Positions 47,576 through 59,830 are shown, counted from the stretch's first letter. The stretch is 64,000 nt of DNA from Schistocephalus solidus (GCA_017591395.1 WEDG01000861.1:1-64000), one strand, 5' to 3'. Numbers and translations: made by a program. The notes: generated by a model from the letters alone, not told the origin.

Positions 47576-48506
47576 GGGAATTTGAGACGTAAAGTTTATA
47601 TTATCATAGCAGATAGGGTGGTTTATGCTTGTCTCGTAACCATTATCTTTATACGCATCCATTTCGCCTAGTACATAATGGTATACAATTTTAGTATACA
47701 GAGTTTATATTAAAAATCGAAACTGCTTACTGATCCATGCATTCCTCTCCTCGTCCATAGGAAGCGGAAAACTATCTAAATAGCCGTTTTTTCCACATTC
47801 GTATATTATAATTAACAAACAATTATAGGCCTGTTCCGTTTAAAATATAGAGTGCCTAAATTTGTGCAACGATTCTGGTTGTGCCAAACTGACAAATTGT
47901 GCAACGTAACAACAAAATATGAATGTTTGTCGGGAGCTGTGCTTGCATAAACGAGGGGGAGACATTAAGAACACCACTGTCTCCAAAATATAACAGACAT
48001 GGTTCCAAACTGGGGCATTTACCTGGAATATGATCTCGAGCGTTTTGTTCGAGGTCCAATAAAAAAGCAAGATTTGTTTGAATATGGTCAGAAAATGGTA
48101 TTTTCTAACCAAATATGAAAGCTAGTTTGCATTTTGGTAGTGCAGAGCAGAAGACGAACTATTTAAGCCGTTTAATTTAGAGTGAAATACATACTAAAAA
48201 GGGAAGGGTAAGAGATTTGTACGCCGGAGAATTCGCAAACGGTAATTTGCCCAATGGGAAGAAAACGACAGATAAAAGAGGTCGGCAGACTGGTGGCCGT
48301 ATGCAAAAGACATGAAAATAACCAAGCATTTCATTTAAAAAGTTACAAATGCAAACGTTGACAGTCGGATTGGCACAGCCGTACCCAAACCACCACCCAT
48401 ACGGCAGCCTCCGAAGCTCTTTTTTCATGCTCTCTGACTCTTTGAAAAAAGAGCTATGCGCATAATCCGTAGGTCCACACGATAGGGCAACAATTTTTAA
48501 AAGGAC

Positions 48507-49550
48507 ATGAGTAAAGCTTACTGGAAGTGCCACGCCGCTGAGCCTCAACATGATGCCCTTTCTGTCATCTCAACCATCATAAATATCCTCTGCTTGGTGC
48601 TAAATTGTGCTATGCTGGTGTTTGTCTTTCTTCTGAACGGCAGACCAAGATTTTTTCTAGTGCATCTCCGTGCCCTAACTGCTGCTGTGGTCATTTTCTG
48701 TTTCATCAAGATCTTTCACTACGTTATACCGAGTCGAATCATTAACGCCGATCTCACAATTGCTCCCATTTTGTGTCACCTGTGGACGAGCAGATATATC
48801 TTCTTCGTGGCTTATACCTTTGTGATGCTTATTTTGAATTTCATAGTGGGAAACAGAGCCATTCAAATTGTCTGGAAATACCAGTACTCATTCTCCACGT
48901 CTCTCCTTTCCGAACTTGCTTCCGTCAGTGTGATTTGCGGTATAAGCATAATCTCTATGATTCCCCAGACATTTATCGTGCAATGGGATGGCACGCAATG
49001 CAAGTGTCTTGACACAAGTCTGCCCTATGGAAAGCTTGTGTCGCTTTACACTCAGACATTTGTTCACTTTGGGTTGACTGTGGTATTCAGTTTCATCAAC
49101 TTGAGCCTCTCATGTTACAAAATATTCTACTGGGTGCGTCACACACCGCCTGAGCAGCTCTCGGACACTTGGAACATTCTAGCTCTCCCTGGCACTACAA
49201 AGGAGCAGATGGAGGCCTTCAGTAGACCGCAGGGCTGGATGACTGCAACTCTCTGCACTGTACCCCTTTCAGTGAATTTCCTAACATTGAACATCATCAA
49301 AACATGGCACACGTTTGTTTGTGCTCTGGGATTGTGCACTATTATAATAAACTCTCCGATTGTTAGAGTAGGCGTACTTTTGTCTGATCTGCAGCTGGTC
49401 ATCTTGCCAACTATATTCGCCATCTATCTTCCGGCCTTGCGAGATTTATGCGTGCGAGTGTGTCAAAAACTCAGCTCACTGGGTCGAAGGCTTTGTAATC
49501 TACCTTGCAAGTCGGCGAGCACGGAGCAACAACCTATTCAAAATCAATGA
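48507..49550 (+). CDS. Rhodopsin-like seven-helix receptor, intronless (receptor 2)
   Basis: One uninterrupted frame of 347 codons, paralogous over its whole length to receptor 1. Helices lie near residues 17-44, 51-75, 98-121, 138-160, 176-209, 246-268 and 286-310. Cys90 and Cys165/Cys167 can form the outer-loop disulfide. The DRY site reads Gly-Asn-Arg (115-117). The long third inner loop carries LSDTWNILALPGT and SRPQGW. Helix 7 ends Leu-Pro-x4-Ile-Tyr (300-307) in place of NPxxY. The tail has a Cys pair (330 and 334) that could be lipid-modified. The ATG at 48507 is the first Met of the frame and matches the start inferred for receptor 1. It lies in the left arm of the inverted duplication and is missing from the right arm. 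Ligand and expression are unknown. Confidence 0.88.
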   Translation: MSKAYWKCHAAEPQHDALSVISTIINILCLVLNCAMLVFVFLLNGRPRFFLVHLRALTAAVVIFCFIKIFHYVIPSRIINADLTIAPILCHLWTSRYIFFVAYTFVMLILNFIVGNRAIQIVWKYQYSFSTSLLSELASVSVICGISIISMIPQTFIVQWDGTQCKCLDTSLPYGKLVSLYTQTFVHFGLTVVFSFINLSLSCYKIFYWVRHTPPEQLSDTWNILALPGTTKEQMEAFSRPQGWMTATLCTVPLSVNFLTLNIIKTWHTFVCALGLCTIIINSPIVRVGVLLSDLQLVILPTIFAIYLPALRDLCVRVCQKLSSLGRRLCNLPCKSASTEQQPIQNQ

Positions 49551-49894
49551 TAAACAATTTGGCAAAAGAACTGAATTATCTGATTTTTGTTCTCACTATG
49601 TCCTCGAGGATTTTGGCCTGTATTTGACTCTAGTTGTCCTCTTTACTTGTGCTTAGTAAAACCCATCAGCAAACCCATGGCGGCATCTGCACCAACGCAA
49701 TCTTTCCGAAGAAATAACTACTGGCCTATGTAGACAATTGTAAAATGACTAACATCCGGCTGCTAAAAGTGGATGTTGGATGCGTTTTGTTGCAAAAAAT
49801 GACTCAGAATTAAATGAACACATTAAATATGCGTGGCTGCAGTGAACCAAATAATGATTCAAAATCATATCCCATAGAACGTTATTGCACAATT

Positions 49895-49900
49895 AATAAA
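49895..49900 (+). promoter_or_regulatory. Candidate polyadenylation signal for receptor gene 2
   Basis: AATAAA about 345 nt after the stop codon, the first canonical hexamer I found downstream. Tentative. Confidence 0.3.
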
Positions 49901-50777
49901 TACAATTTTATCAGAGCAGAAAATTGAACCCTTTAATCCATATATAGCACATTGTGAGACAGTGTAGCAGCCTTTACATCATTATTCGCCATTAAGCCTT
50001 ATAAACACAGCATATGCCGTTGCGAATTTAACTACACTACTATGCCCTTTTAACAGAGATGCACTTCCATTTCTAAGATAACGTTTAATTCCACTGAAAC
50101 CTGCCGAAGATATGGGTACTAAAACTTCAATCTAATAAGAATAATCAGAATCTATATGGTCCACCTATGTTGCCTATAAAATCATAGAATAAGGCCTAAA
50201 GTAAACCAATGTAGTGAAATTAGTTCATGTATATAGGTCAAAATGATGTCATTGACTTGAAGTGGAAAACCTTAAAATAAATACTCAAGAAAATGAAAAG
50301 AAACAAACCAAATTTCCTAAATTGTATTGTAAATTATCTTTTGATAATGGTATAGTGCATGCAGATCCATCAGCTAACTGTCTAATAGAAGTGCTTTTTA
50401 AACAGTTAGTATTATCGAAGTTTTGGATTGATAGAAGGCACATTTACCAATTTGTTTGTAGTTCAGCTCAGGAATTTAGAGGTTTTTGCTTTTTTAAATT
50501 TCTGTAATAACAATAAGCAAATTTATATCAATATTTTTCATTTTGAATATCTAATAATCGCTTCAGTTGGTGCTGATTGGCATTTACTTTGAAATCTTTT
50601 ATTTATTTTCATTCTTAAGCTTGATAAGATATCCAGCACAATGATGACACAGCAAATATGCAGGACCAGTGTATAAAATGCTCTCTGCGGCGATGTTCTT
50701 ATCAAAAGTGTATATTAGCAGTTTAGACTTCCTGAATCAGAGGCTACCGCTGACTTCTTATTATTCGAATTCTGTCT

Positions 50778-50807
50778 CTGAGGATGGATTCAAGTAATAA
50801 TCCGAAA
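50778..50807 (+). ncRNA. Hammerhead-ribozyme-like motif with intact GAAA
   Basis: CTGAGGA (one change from CUGAUGA) at 50778-50784, stem ggatt/aatcc (50786-50790 with 50799-50803), then GAAATGT at 50804. Order and spacing fit a minimal hammerhead core as reported for Penelope-like elements. Flanking sequence resembles the 34300 copy (cttgttccagtgat-like tail). Confidence 0.4.
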
Positions 50808-50951
50808 TGTTTGGCTTATACAGATCTTGTTCCAGTGATAGTATTTTCTTATTATCCTTCTTCGTTTCTTATTTTGTTTGTAATTGATCACCCTCTGTTG
50901 ACGAACCAGTTTAAACAGCACGAAAATTATTAAAATTGTCTTATCTCAGAG

Positions 50952-51052
50952 GCGAGTTCGGAAAGGAGAGACGTGGAGAATGAGTACTGGTATTTCCAAA
51001 CAATTTGAATGGCTCTGTTTCCCACTATGGAATTCAAAATAAGCATCACAAA
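50952..51052 (-). pseudogene. Antisense 101-nt fragment of receptor 2 (helix 3 region)
   Basis: The reverse complement matches 48819-48919 of receptor gene 2 at 98 of 101 positions, covering codons 105-137 (helix 3, the GNR motif and the second inner loop). The three differences are T/C; one changes Phe112 to Ser and the other two are silent. Matches stop abruptly on both sides. The fragment lies outside the left arm as I trace it. It is a recent transfer of a small receptor piece, and could arise from repair with a templated insert. Any antisense regulatory role is speculation. Confidence 0.85.
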
Positions 51053-52440
51053 TTTTAGTCAGATGTCATGACTTACCGAAGGTCTGATTCAAATGCAGAG
51101 AAATAGGCTATATTTACGTTAAAATAAAAGCGGTTGTTTTACGCAGTAAATTCTACGGTCGAAATTGCATCTATGATCCCCAGGCAAGAAACGTGGTAGG
51201 GATGTCAAAGTGACGTTGCAAAAAAGGCCAGCAGAGTATATATTCCCATGTCCCAAACCTAACAGCAAAGTGCAGCAGCAAACTACATTTGAAACAGACC
51301 ACTACAGTTTACCCTTACCCTTGTAGCTAACATATCCTTACACTCATCGTAATTTGCATCTTTGATACAAAACTTAATCGTTACCTAATCGTCGCTGGAA
51401 TGTTGCAAAAATTAATTTATCAATTTTTTTATTTTTTATTTTATTTATTTATTTATTGATTTATTTTATTAAGAGGTGGTCCTACTCACAAGTCCTTTCC
51501 GGAGTCAATTTAACCAACTACAACCAACAATTCATAATAGCATACAAATTCGTCATTTGCGTTTATCGTCTAATATGCGCACATTTTCAATTTGCTTTTA
51601 TTAAGGAAAATAGTGAATGCCTCTAAGCTACCTATTGATAATAAAAATATCGAAAGAGGGCACATTTGTGTAGAGAAGATTAAAAATGAGGAAGGGTCTA
51701 CCGAAAGTGTCCAAAAAAGAGCGTTTCCCAGATCTGGCCAATCGCATAACTGAAAGGCACCTGAAACTGCAGACTGGCAGTTGATTTAGAACTAATAGTC
51801 AGCTGATCAAAATTAGGACGCTTGCATGTCCTTTTCGGGACCGATGAAGATCCTTTTGGTCCAGCAAGTGTGTGTATTATACGTAACTAGCTGCCTTTTT
51901 CCTTATAGTAGAAGTCAATTGATTTAGTATTTCATGCAAGGTTTTGCCTTCCGTTGATGCTGCAGTTATAATTTAACAGGTGTTCTACGGTTCTTCGGCT
52001 CCCACCATGCAGGTGCTAACCATTCATCTTTTACGTCAGTTTCCAATTCAAATTCATTTGGTTTGCCTTTGAGCGTTCTCCTTATTTACTAGATCTTTCA
52101 AAAAATACAGCAGTTTGTTTTGACCACCCCTTCCATGAAGGTCCCCCTGGGTTATCTTTAAAAAAACGTCAATTAACGCGTTGGCGATACGAAGAGACGA
52201 ACATGTTCTCAGCCCAATTATTGTTTTACTTACGACTGTCATTGATTACAACAAGTTACCTCGGCTTACTTCATTAAAACCCCACACGTTGAACGTTAGC
52301 AAACAGCGATTAGGTGTCGGCGACACCAGGGACAATATTTTTCCTTATTTATTCAGCTGGCTTCGTATGTAATGCAATAACCTATAACAGAAAACTTCGA
52401 ATCAACCCATTGCTGCCGCCACACTATATTTTTTAGTCGA
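51053..52440. other. Unassigned stretch with T-rich tract
   Basis: A T-rich, TTTA-repeating tract occurs at about 51422-51472. Around 51760-51800 there is weak similarity to 54990-55060. No gene is supported. Confidence 0.35.
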
Positions 52441-52449
52441 CGGCGATTG

Positions 52450-54255
52450 AATGTCCATGAAAACCCTTGTCAGACTTGTTCTCCACCAGGTTTCGATCCT
52501 GTACGTGCTAACCATATTATGCATGCTTCATTGTTCTATGATATTTTCGACACCCATTTCAGTGTATTTGGCATAAAACATGCTTGGCTGACAGAAGCGA
52601 ACCAACGAGTTTCAGGAAGCAGTTTAGAAGGAGAAGCTGTGAGCACTGGAACATGGTGGTTATTTCCCTGTCATTTCAGATTCTCTCTTGGCAGTATCAT
52701 CAGAGACAGTCGCAGAACGGTGTGACCGGTGCCCAAGGTGCGCAGTATTTATAGGAAGTGGTTGCAGGGCCAACACAGGCAAACTCTAATCGGCAGTCTT
52801 CGTTTGGTTGTATGATTCATGCGTTGATTGTTGTTTGGTACGCATCCATTTAGTTAATTGCCGCGGTTGCATCAACGGTGTCAATTCCTGGCGTGACAAT
52901 AACTCGACACTGTGCCTCACAGTAACCTAGACTGCTGGTCACCCACATCCTTGTTTTGTGGCCAGCAATGGTGCGGACGCTAAATTGGAGTCGTGAGATC
53001 ATTTCGCTTATTAATTGACTGTGGGCAAGGGGACCATGATTCCAACAATTCACGGTTCACACAGTTGTCACCCATAGCAAGAACTTCAGCCTCATAAATT
53101 TTGAAGGTGTAACCTGGTTTCATTGCATCAGTTGCGACATGAGAGTTAGCATTCTTCCTCCTCACTGCTGCCGCATGCTGGAACATTAGCGTACGGAATA
53201 GTCTCCCAGTTGCTCCGACGTAGTTTATCTTTACTTAACTGCACTAGATTCGGTAAAAAACTCCAGTTGTTTCATGCCGTTGCACAGGGCTGGTGGCTTA
53301 ATTATTTGGCGCTTAATATTTGCTTCTGGTCGAGGGGCAATTCCAATTCTGATTGGTGTGGGAAAGCTGTTAACGGCTTTCAAGTCTTTTTTTGATGTAT
53401 GATAGCGCGCAACAAAATTTGAAGCAGATGCGGCTCGGTTCCTCCCTTTGGTTGCGCTTGCATTTGTCGACAAAGTTCGTGGGTACCCATTTGTTCTCAG
53501 CACCCGTTGAAGTTCGTGCGGTTCGACAACCTTGTCTTCTGGTTCGTTGCAGTGGGTCACAACACGCTGATATAGTGCCCCTATGAAACTAAGCTCTTGA
53601 ATAATTGGGTGATTGATGCTAAACCTCAGTACTTTCGTCGCATTTGTCACCTTGCTCAATAATTTACTTTTTAGAAAACCAAACTCTTTGCAGCAGACGT
53701 GGCCACCCAGGAAGGCTAGCTGGTCATTTTCTTCTCCTCCATCGTAAATCGGATGTCCAGTAAGACGCGGATGATGCGCTTTGAATGTCAACATCCAATC
53801 CCACTGGAATTTGATGAAGTTGTCGTCCGCACACCGAGGTAAGAACTTCGGTCTGTGGTGTTGGATGTCCAATGATTCCAGCCGTTGCAGGGCCACCTTT
53901 GGTATGAGTCCCGACATCAGTGAACCCATTGGTATGACTTTCACTTGCTCGTCGATTCTTCCGTTAAACCTGAAGTACGTTTCTTCAGAGCTTTAGTAAT
54001 TGGATAATATATGCTTGTTCGAGGCAATTATGTCTTCCGTCATATTTGCCCTATATGAATTACTTAACGCTCTCGAGGGTCAGATCCTGCTGGATGGAAG
54101 TAAAAATAGACGTGGTATCAAAAGGTGCCATTTATTCATTTGACAACAGGCTTTCTCGTTTAAACCTCACTCAAAAGTTAGTTGGCAAGCTGACCATGAG
54201 TAGGCCAATACACCCACTTTCGAGTGATCGACTCTTTTACTGTCATTTTTAGATG
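52450..54255 (-). mobile_element. Penelope-like element, RT plus GIY-YIG, decayed
   Basis: On the minus strand, motif A reads FDTTSIFTSIQQDLTLESV (about 54080-54140), with catalytic Asp present. After a gap the 237-codon frame 53231-53944 holds MGSLMSGLIPKVALQRLE, RCADDNFIKF (about 53805-53834, in place of Tyr-x-Asp-Asp) and NDQLAFLGGHVCCK. It then continues through VLRTNGYPRTLS to RIGIAPRPEANIKRQI. The endonuclease follows near 53228: INYVGATGRLFRT, then FQHAAAVRRKNANS and AEVLAMGDNCVNRELLESW. A stop-rich tail runs to about 52450. The first domain boundary and several frame breaks show decay. Confidence 0.75.
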
Positions 54256-55184
54256 TTGTCTGCAAGTGACTTAATGCAAACAAAATTAAAGAGCTTCTTT
54301 AAAGTTTCATTTTTAATTTTGTCATTGTAGATCTCCTTTCTAAATTATGGTTCACCGCACGTGCTAGTGGTATACTCTAGGAATACCTCTCATGCACCCG
54401 ACTGAGACAAGGCATTTAAATAATAGCATAACCAATACAATATCTCGCCAATATGGTCCCATACTGCAAAGAGCTAAAATGGTTCTCATCCGTGTTGTTT
54501 TCTCTTCACCCTACTCTATAAACCTGCGATGGTATTCGTATGCCTTCCTGTTGTTTGGTCTTTAAAGTGTTTCTTGTGATTCATGGAATAGTGTTCATAT
54601 CCCTCACATGTTAGCCACGCAAAGGTCTTCCATTCATCCGTTATTATAATACAGATTTTTGCAACCCACTTCTCCATCAAAGTCTCTCAGGGCTGACCAG
54701 ATACTCCTGTTGACTTGCTCAAACAAAGCTTTTCATGTTCTGGTGTCAAAAATTCTCAGAATCCAATACCACCTTTTCTCTTTTTTAACATTGTATGTTC
54801 TGCTGCGTGAACTTTTTCAGTTAATTATTATTATGGAGAATAATGTTGAATCCATTAAACCCCAAAAGTGGTAACCAAAATCTTGACGAGGATAGCACCG
54901 ACTAGTAAGAAACAATAAATAAGAGCTATGGTCTCCCAAAGATACCTTACGAGGGATTACCTCTCCGGCACCCAAAACAGTGGACAGGCGAGGTGGCCGT
55001 TCTGTCGTCTCGAATTTCTGACAGCTGATTTGGAAACCACAGTCAGCTCGTCAAAACAATACATGAAAACACTTAAAGGGGGAATCCTCCTGCCAAAATA
55101 CGTAATGGTTGCTTTGATATCACGTATAATTTATCTTCCATTTAAGAGTACCTGACAGTTTAGCCTAGCTAAGAACTCATACGA
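54256..55184. other. Unassigned spacer between two opposed PLE relics
   Basis: No gene is supported. It is bounded by the 5' sides of a minus-strand PLE on the left and a plus-strand PLE on the right. Confidence 0.35.
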
Positions 55185-56100
55185 GACAAATACTATGAAA
55201 CGTAGAATCGCCACGGACAAGCCGAAATAGTCCAATTCTTGAAGGGCTGCTTGAAGTCTAACTGTCCATTTGATGAAACAATATATAAGCATGTGAAGCA
55301 CATGCCAATTTCAACAGTAGTAACAAAAGCGGTCTTGTAATGGTTGGGGTCCCTGGTTTCCAACAACGCAGACCGAAATTATGGACAGATGTGTAGATGA
55401 TACCTTTTTTCTCATCATATGGAATCAGACGCTGGCATTCAAAGAACGTTTTAAAGCCCATCTCACTGAAAATTTAATTTACAGTGGACGAGGAAGTAAA
55501 AATCACTTGACCTTTCTGGATGTGATTGCTTATGCATAGATTGCGGTGGCTTTGTAGCCAATAATTTCAGGATAATGACAAATTAAATACAAAGCTGAAC
55601 TTCAACAAGAAACACCGTTCTTTACAAACTCAGTTACATAAGGGCGCTTATCCTTCGAGTTGAGACGAAATGTAGTGTAACAAAGTAAAAAAATATGTTG
55701 ATGTACAATATCTTTGACGATTACTGCGATCAAACGTCTTTGCGCAAATTCATCAACCAGTGTATACGCAAACGGCCCTGGAGGCCAAATCCAACAAGAC
55801 ATCCATTTTGGCAAGCTCGCTTGTACGTTAAAAACGTATTTAAATTCGGCTGCCACCATCTAACTCCATCTTGATTTGCTGTTGCACAAAGGCCATCGGC
55901 GACTATTAGAATCCGATTTGTGAGGCCAAAAAAACCATTGCCACAACAGAAAACTTCTGGAGTCGTTTATAGGATGTGGTGCATTTGTTGACAAAACAAC
56001 TATGTTGAAGAACCGACAAAGGTACTTCGCAGGCGAATAACCAAGTACGCAGCTACGGTGAGAAGGAAAGACGCTGACTCTCAACTTGGAGCTTATTCGA
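55185..56100 (+). mobile_element. Penelope-like element relic, plus strand
   Basis: Frame-broken but collinear PLE blocks: HGQAEIVQFLKGCLKSNCPFD (about 55203-55265), WLGSLVSNNADRNYGQMC (about 55340), a degenerate region where Tyr-x-Asp-Asp should be, SLRKFINQCIRKRPWRPNP (about 55735-55795), FWQARLYVKNVFKFG, and SGVVYRMWCIC followed by NNYVEEPTKVLRRR (about 55950-56030), the GIY-YIG start. AATVRRKDADSQ follows near 56050. After about 56100 the PLE match is lost and unrelated open sequence follows. Confidence 0.65.
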
Positions 56101-58069
56101 CGGGACGCAGCCGGCTAAGTGACCTTTCCTTCCCATATTCTAAGCTTAGGCTTTGCATGAGCGAGGAAATCAGGAACCTGGGGAAGGGGGCGTGGATGAC
56201 CAACCCTTTCAAGTACAACGAGCAACATGACGTCATAATTGTCACACCAAAATTTAACATGGAAAAAGAAATCACGGTCTTTGCCGACTCCGACATGCAC
56301 TACCAAGCCAATATCCAATCAATTCTGACCAACAGTAGTGATCGTGAGAGCTGCATGGAATCGCGTGGCAACGATTTAATATAACTAATGCGCCTTTTTG
56401 ATTCTATTGCCCTTCTCAGTGACAATCCCAAAGAATGAGTTTGAGTGAGAAAATGTAACAGCATTCCAAAAACATTCTCGTCTTATGAATCACATATTTT
56501 TCTCCTGATAAGGTAATATTGTTTTTTGACCATAAGTCATCTGTCCGTCAGTCGTTAAACCGTAAACAGGAACTGTTACTCGATAATTTGCAGTATTACG
56601 TCAATATGTAATTTAATTATCACGTTCAATTATTTTGGTGGTAAAGGGTTGCGTGAAGAAATTTCAGCTATTATACATTTCAATTTCTGCTATCTTATAT
56701 ATATCGCACGAAAACACTGTGAATCCACATGACGGGGCAACTTTGATTGTTATTTGCATGTTTGTACATATTGACGTAATCCCCTAACCACTGAAATCGA
56801 TGGAGTGTACTTTCCAGATGGGTCTTTGGCTAACTGACGCTAAAACACCAAGCTCGTTGCAGTCATATAAAAGTCTGTGTTATGAGAAAACCACATTCGG
56901 GTACAAAAATTTCAGACCTCGTGTAATACTTGATAACCTGGGAAGCAGGTCTATCACTGAAAACTGCAACTTTAAGCTAGTAATATTTTATTTGTTTTCT
57001 GTTAGTTGAAAATTTGTATACATTTTCGTACATTCATTCATCGACCTTTTCTTCAATCGCTATTTATTACTGGCTTAATTCAATAGCAGCCTGCTTTCTC
57101 ATAAATCGCACACCCATATAAAATAGCAATATCATAACTAAGATGCTGACACATGTGAACGTTATCACAATTTAGTTGCCTATGAACCTCAAACCCTCAC
57201 ACAATCTGCGCCGTCAAGCTCACGCTTTTCTGTACGCAGGTGGACCTACATTAGATGGCCTAGCTTATACAATGCGTGACCAAACTTAAATAGGGTACTT
57301 TAGCATAAATGTGGTGTTGGGATTCTGGTTTTTCAAGTATATTTGAGGTTCAGAAAGCATTTTACTAAAAAAGACTGCATGCTGTGTCTCTTTTAATTAA
57401 AGGAAAACAGGAAGAATTTTGGCTAACTCGGAGATAGCCGGATATCAATGAAGTTGATTATGCTATTTAATATCACAGAGCAAAGTCACTTGATTTTGTG
57501 TATTGTTCAATAAAGAAAATTACTAAAAGTTAGGATCCTTCAGTTTATCTCTTTTTCGACTCAAAAATGTGATAAAAGGTCAACAAAAATCAAATGCAGA
57601 TGAATGTAAGAAATCACATTGTTTACCAGAAATAAGAAAATTATTTAGCTTTAAATGTAATTTTTTTGCAAATTGCTGCCGTTTTCGCCACAAAAAGGAG
57701 AGATAAACTTACTCATTGGCATATGTGTGTTACTACGGTGAAAAAGGAAGACTATTTGCAAAATGCGAACAAAAAACTATTAAACTATATTTTTTAAGAT
57801 TTTGTAATCCACTAATCTTCTGTCTTTTGCGTTAAGCCATTATGGGAGAGCTTAAAACACCATAAATAAAAATGTATCTTATCTCATATTTCCGATTTAA
57901 TGTAGCCAATTTTTCAGACCATCTGCACCGAGCATTTTGAAATTTCTTATCGATCGCCAATGGAAATCACTCTCGTCCCACTCACTCTTGAGCCCCACCA
58001 TTAGCCGCATAGCAGATCATATTTGAATAAGCAGATGAACATTATCGGCAAAGAAAATAGAGACTGGAA
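56101..58069. other. Mostly unassigned; open frame to 56384
   Basis: The frame entered from the PLE relic stays open on plus to 56384 with a plausible composition (KFNMEKEITVFADSDMHYQ) but no recognised family. The rest is AT-rich with no supported feature. Confidence 0.35.
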
Positions 58070-59559
58070 TGACCAATTCTGGCAGATAACGTAAAAATTA
58101 TACCTTCGATCAATCAAGAAAATTTTCGATAACACTAAATGCTTAAATTGTGTTTCAATTAGACAGTAAGCGGATGCATCTACGTGCACTTTACCATTAT
58201 CCAAATATAATTTACAATACAATTAAGGAAAGTTGGTTTGTAGTGTTTCATTTTCCTGAGTATTCCTTTTAAGGTTATCCATTTCACGTCAATGACATCA
58301 TTTTTAACTATACACATGAACCAATTTTGCACATTGGTTTACTTTAGGCTTCATTTTTTTGATTTTATAAGCAACATAGGTGGACCATATAGATTCTGAT
58401 TATTCTTATTAGATTGAAGTTTTAGTACCCATATCTGCAGCTGATTTCATTGGAATTCAACGTTATCCTAGAAATATAAGTGCATTACTTTTAGAAGGCA
58501 TAGTAGTTTAGTTTAATTCGCAACGTCATATGCTGTGTATATAAGGCTTTGTGGCGAAAAATGATGTAAATGCTGCTACACTGCGCTATATATGGATTGA
58601 GAGGTTCATTTATCTGCTCCGATAAAATGGTATTTATAAATTGTGAGAAAAATAAATTTGGGATACAATTTTATTTCATTATTTAGTTCATTGCATCTAT
58701 GCATATTTAATGTGTACATCTACTTATTATTCATTTGCTGCAACAAGACGCATCTAACATCCAATTCTAGCAGCCAGATATTAGTTATTTTTAAAGAGGC
58801 CAGCCGTTATTACTTCGGACAGACTGTGTGAGTGCAGATGCCTCCATGGGTTCCATGATGATTTTTATTAAGCCTATGTAAAGACGACAAATTCTGATTT
58901 GTAAATACATCCGCGTTAACATCTTTTATGTTTCCCATTTAGCATGTTTTTCACTGTACATTTTTGCAACGCATTTTTTTGTCTTCTGCTATGTGCCACC
59001 AAAATGCAAACTTGCTTTCATATTTGGTCCGAAAATGCCTTTTGCTGACCACATTTAAACAAATGTTGCTGCTTTATCGGACCTTGAACAAGACACTCGA
59101 GATCATATTCCAGGTAAAAGCCATAGTTTAGAACCAGGTCTGTTATATTTTGGAGGCATCGGTGTTCTTACTGTCTATTTCTCGATTTTGCAAGCACAGA
59201 TCCTGACAAACATTTAAATTGCGTAATTGCTTGGCACACCTGGTCAGTTGGCACAACAAGAATGATTGCAAGCAATGAGGCACAATACATTTTAAACGAA
59301 AATTGCCGGTAATTTTCGTAAATTACTATATAAGCAGGGGGTAAAAATGGTTATTTGGAAGGTTTTCTGCGTCATAGGGATGCGGAGTGGAATGCATAGA
59401 TCAGTAATCAGTTTTGATCTTTACTATAATCTCTGTATACTAAAATTGTAAACCATAATGTACCTGGTCAAAATCAATGCGTATAAAGATTGTGGTTACG
59501 AGACAAGCATAAACCTGCTATGATAATATAAACTCTACTTCTCAAATTCCATTTTCAAG

Positions 59560-59830
59560 AAGATGAAGCAAGTGGACTCCCACCGAATCTTCCATGTGAT
59601 TTACAAGGTTCCACAAAACAAGTCAATGTTCCTGGGTCTCCTAGCAACAATAGAAGCGAACGGCAACTGGTTAGGGAAGGCGATCTTATGCTCAAAAAAT
59701 AATCTCCTGCAAGCCCTGCGCAAAGCATGACCATCGGTCGCTTAACTGCGTGCACTTTTTTGTGCCAACTGTATCCTCTCCCGCCCACCCTAGAATGGCT
59801 TTGCCATGTCCTTACTCTTCGCTTATTAAT
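59560..59830 (+). mobile_element. Penelope-like tail fragment, right-arm copy
   Basis: Mirror of 47290-47575. The translation keeps LLATIEANGNWLGKAILCSK and NNLLQALRKA, corresponding to the RL.KP.L.AQKNL.QA end of the PLE frame at 18096-18581. No reverse transcriptase is nearby. Confidence 0.55.

Larger units (their letters stand above)
44407..50480 (+). repeat. Left arm of large inverted duplication
   Basis: Reverse-complement alignment to 58070-64000 can be followed by eye through many blocks: 44407 pairs with about 63993, 46856 with 60271, 47281 with 59846, 48020 with about 59115, 49670 with about 58845 and 50340 with about 58210. Two large differences exist. The left arm carries about 1.45 kb with receptor gene 2 (about 48150-49620), which the right arm lacks. 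The right arm carries an extra tandem copy of a 1.3-kb unit. Confidence 0.85.

Noticed and set aside
49139..49423. Minus-strand frame within receptor 2 (also 48675-48866)
   Set aside because: Antisense shadow of an intact receptor frame with clear membrane topology.
51835..51870. ccgatgaagatccttttggtcc as a further hammerhead motif
   Set aside because: Box 1 and a stem can be imagined, but no GAAA follows. Too weak to list as a feature.
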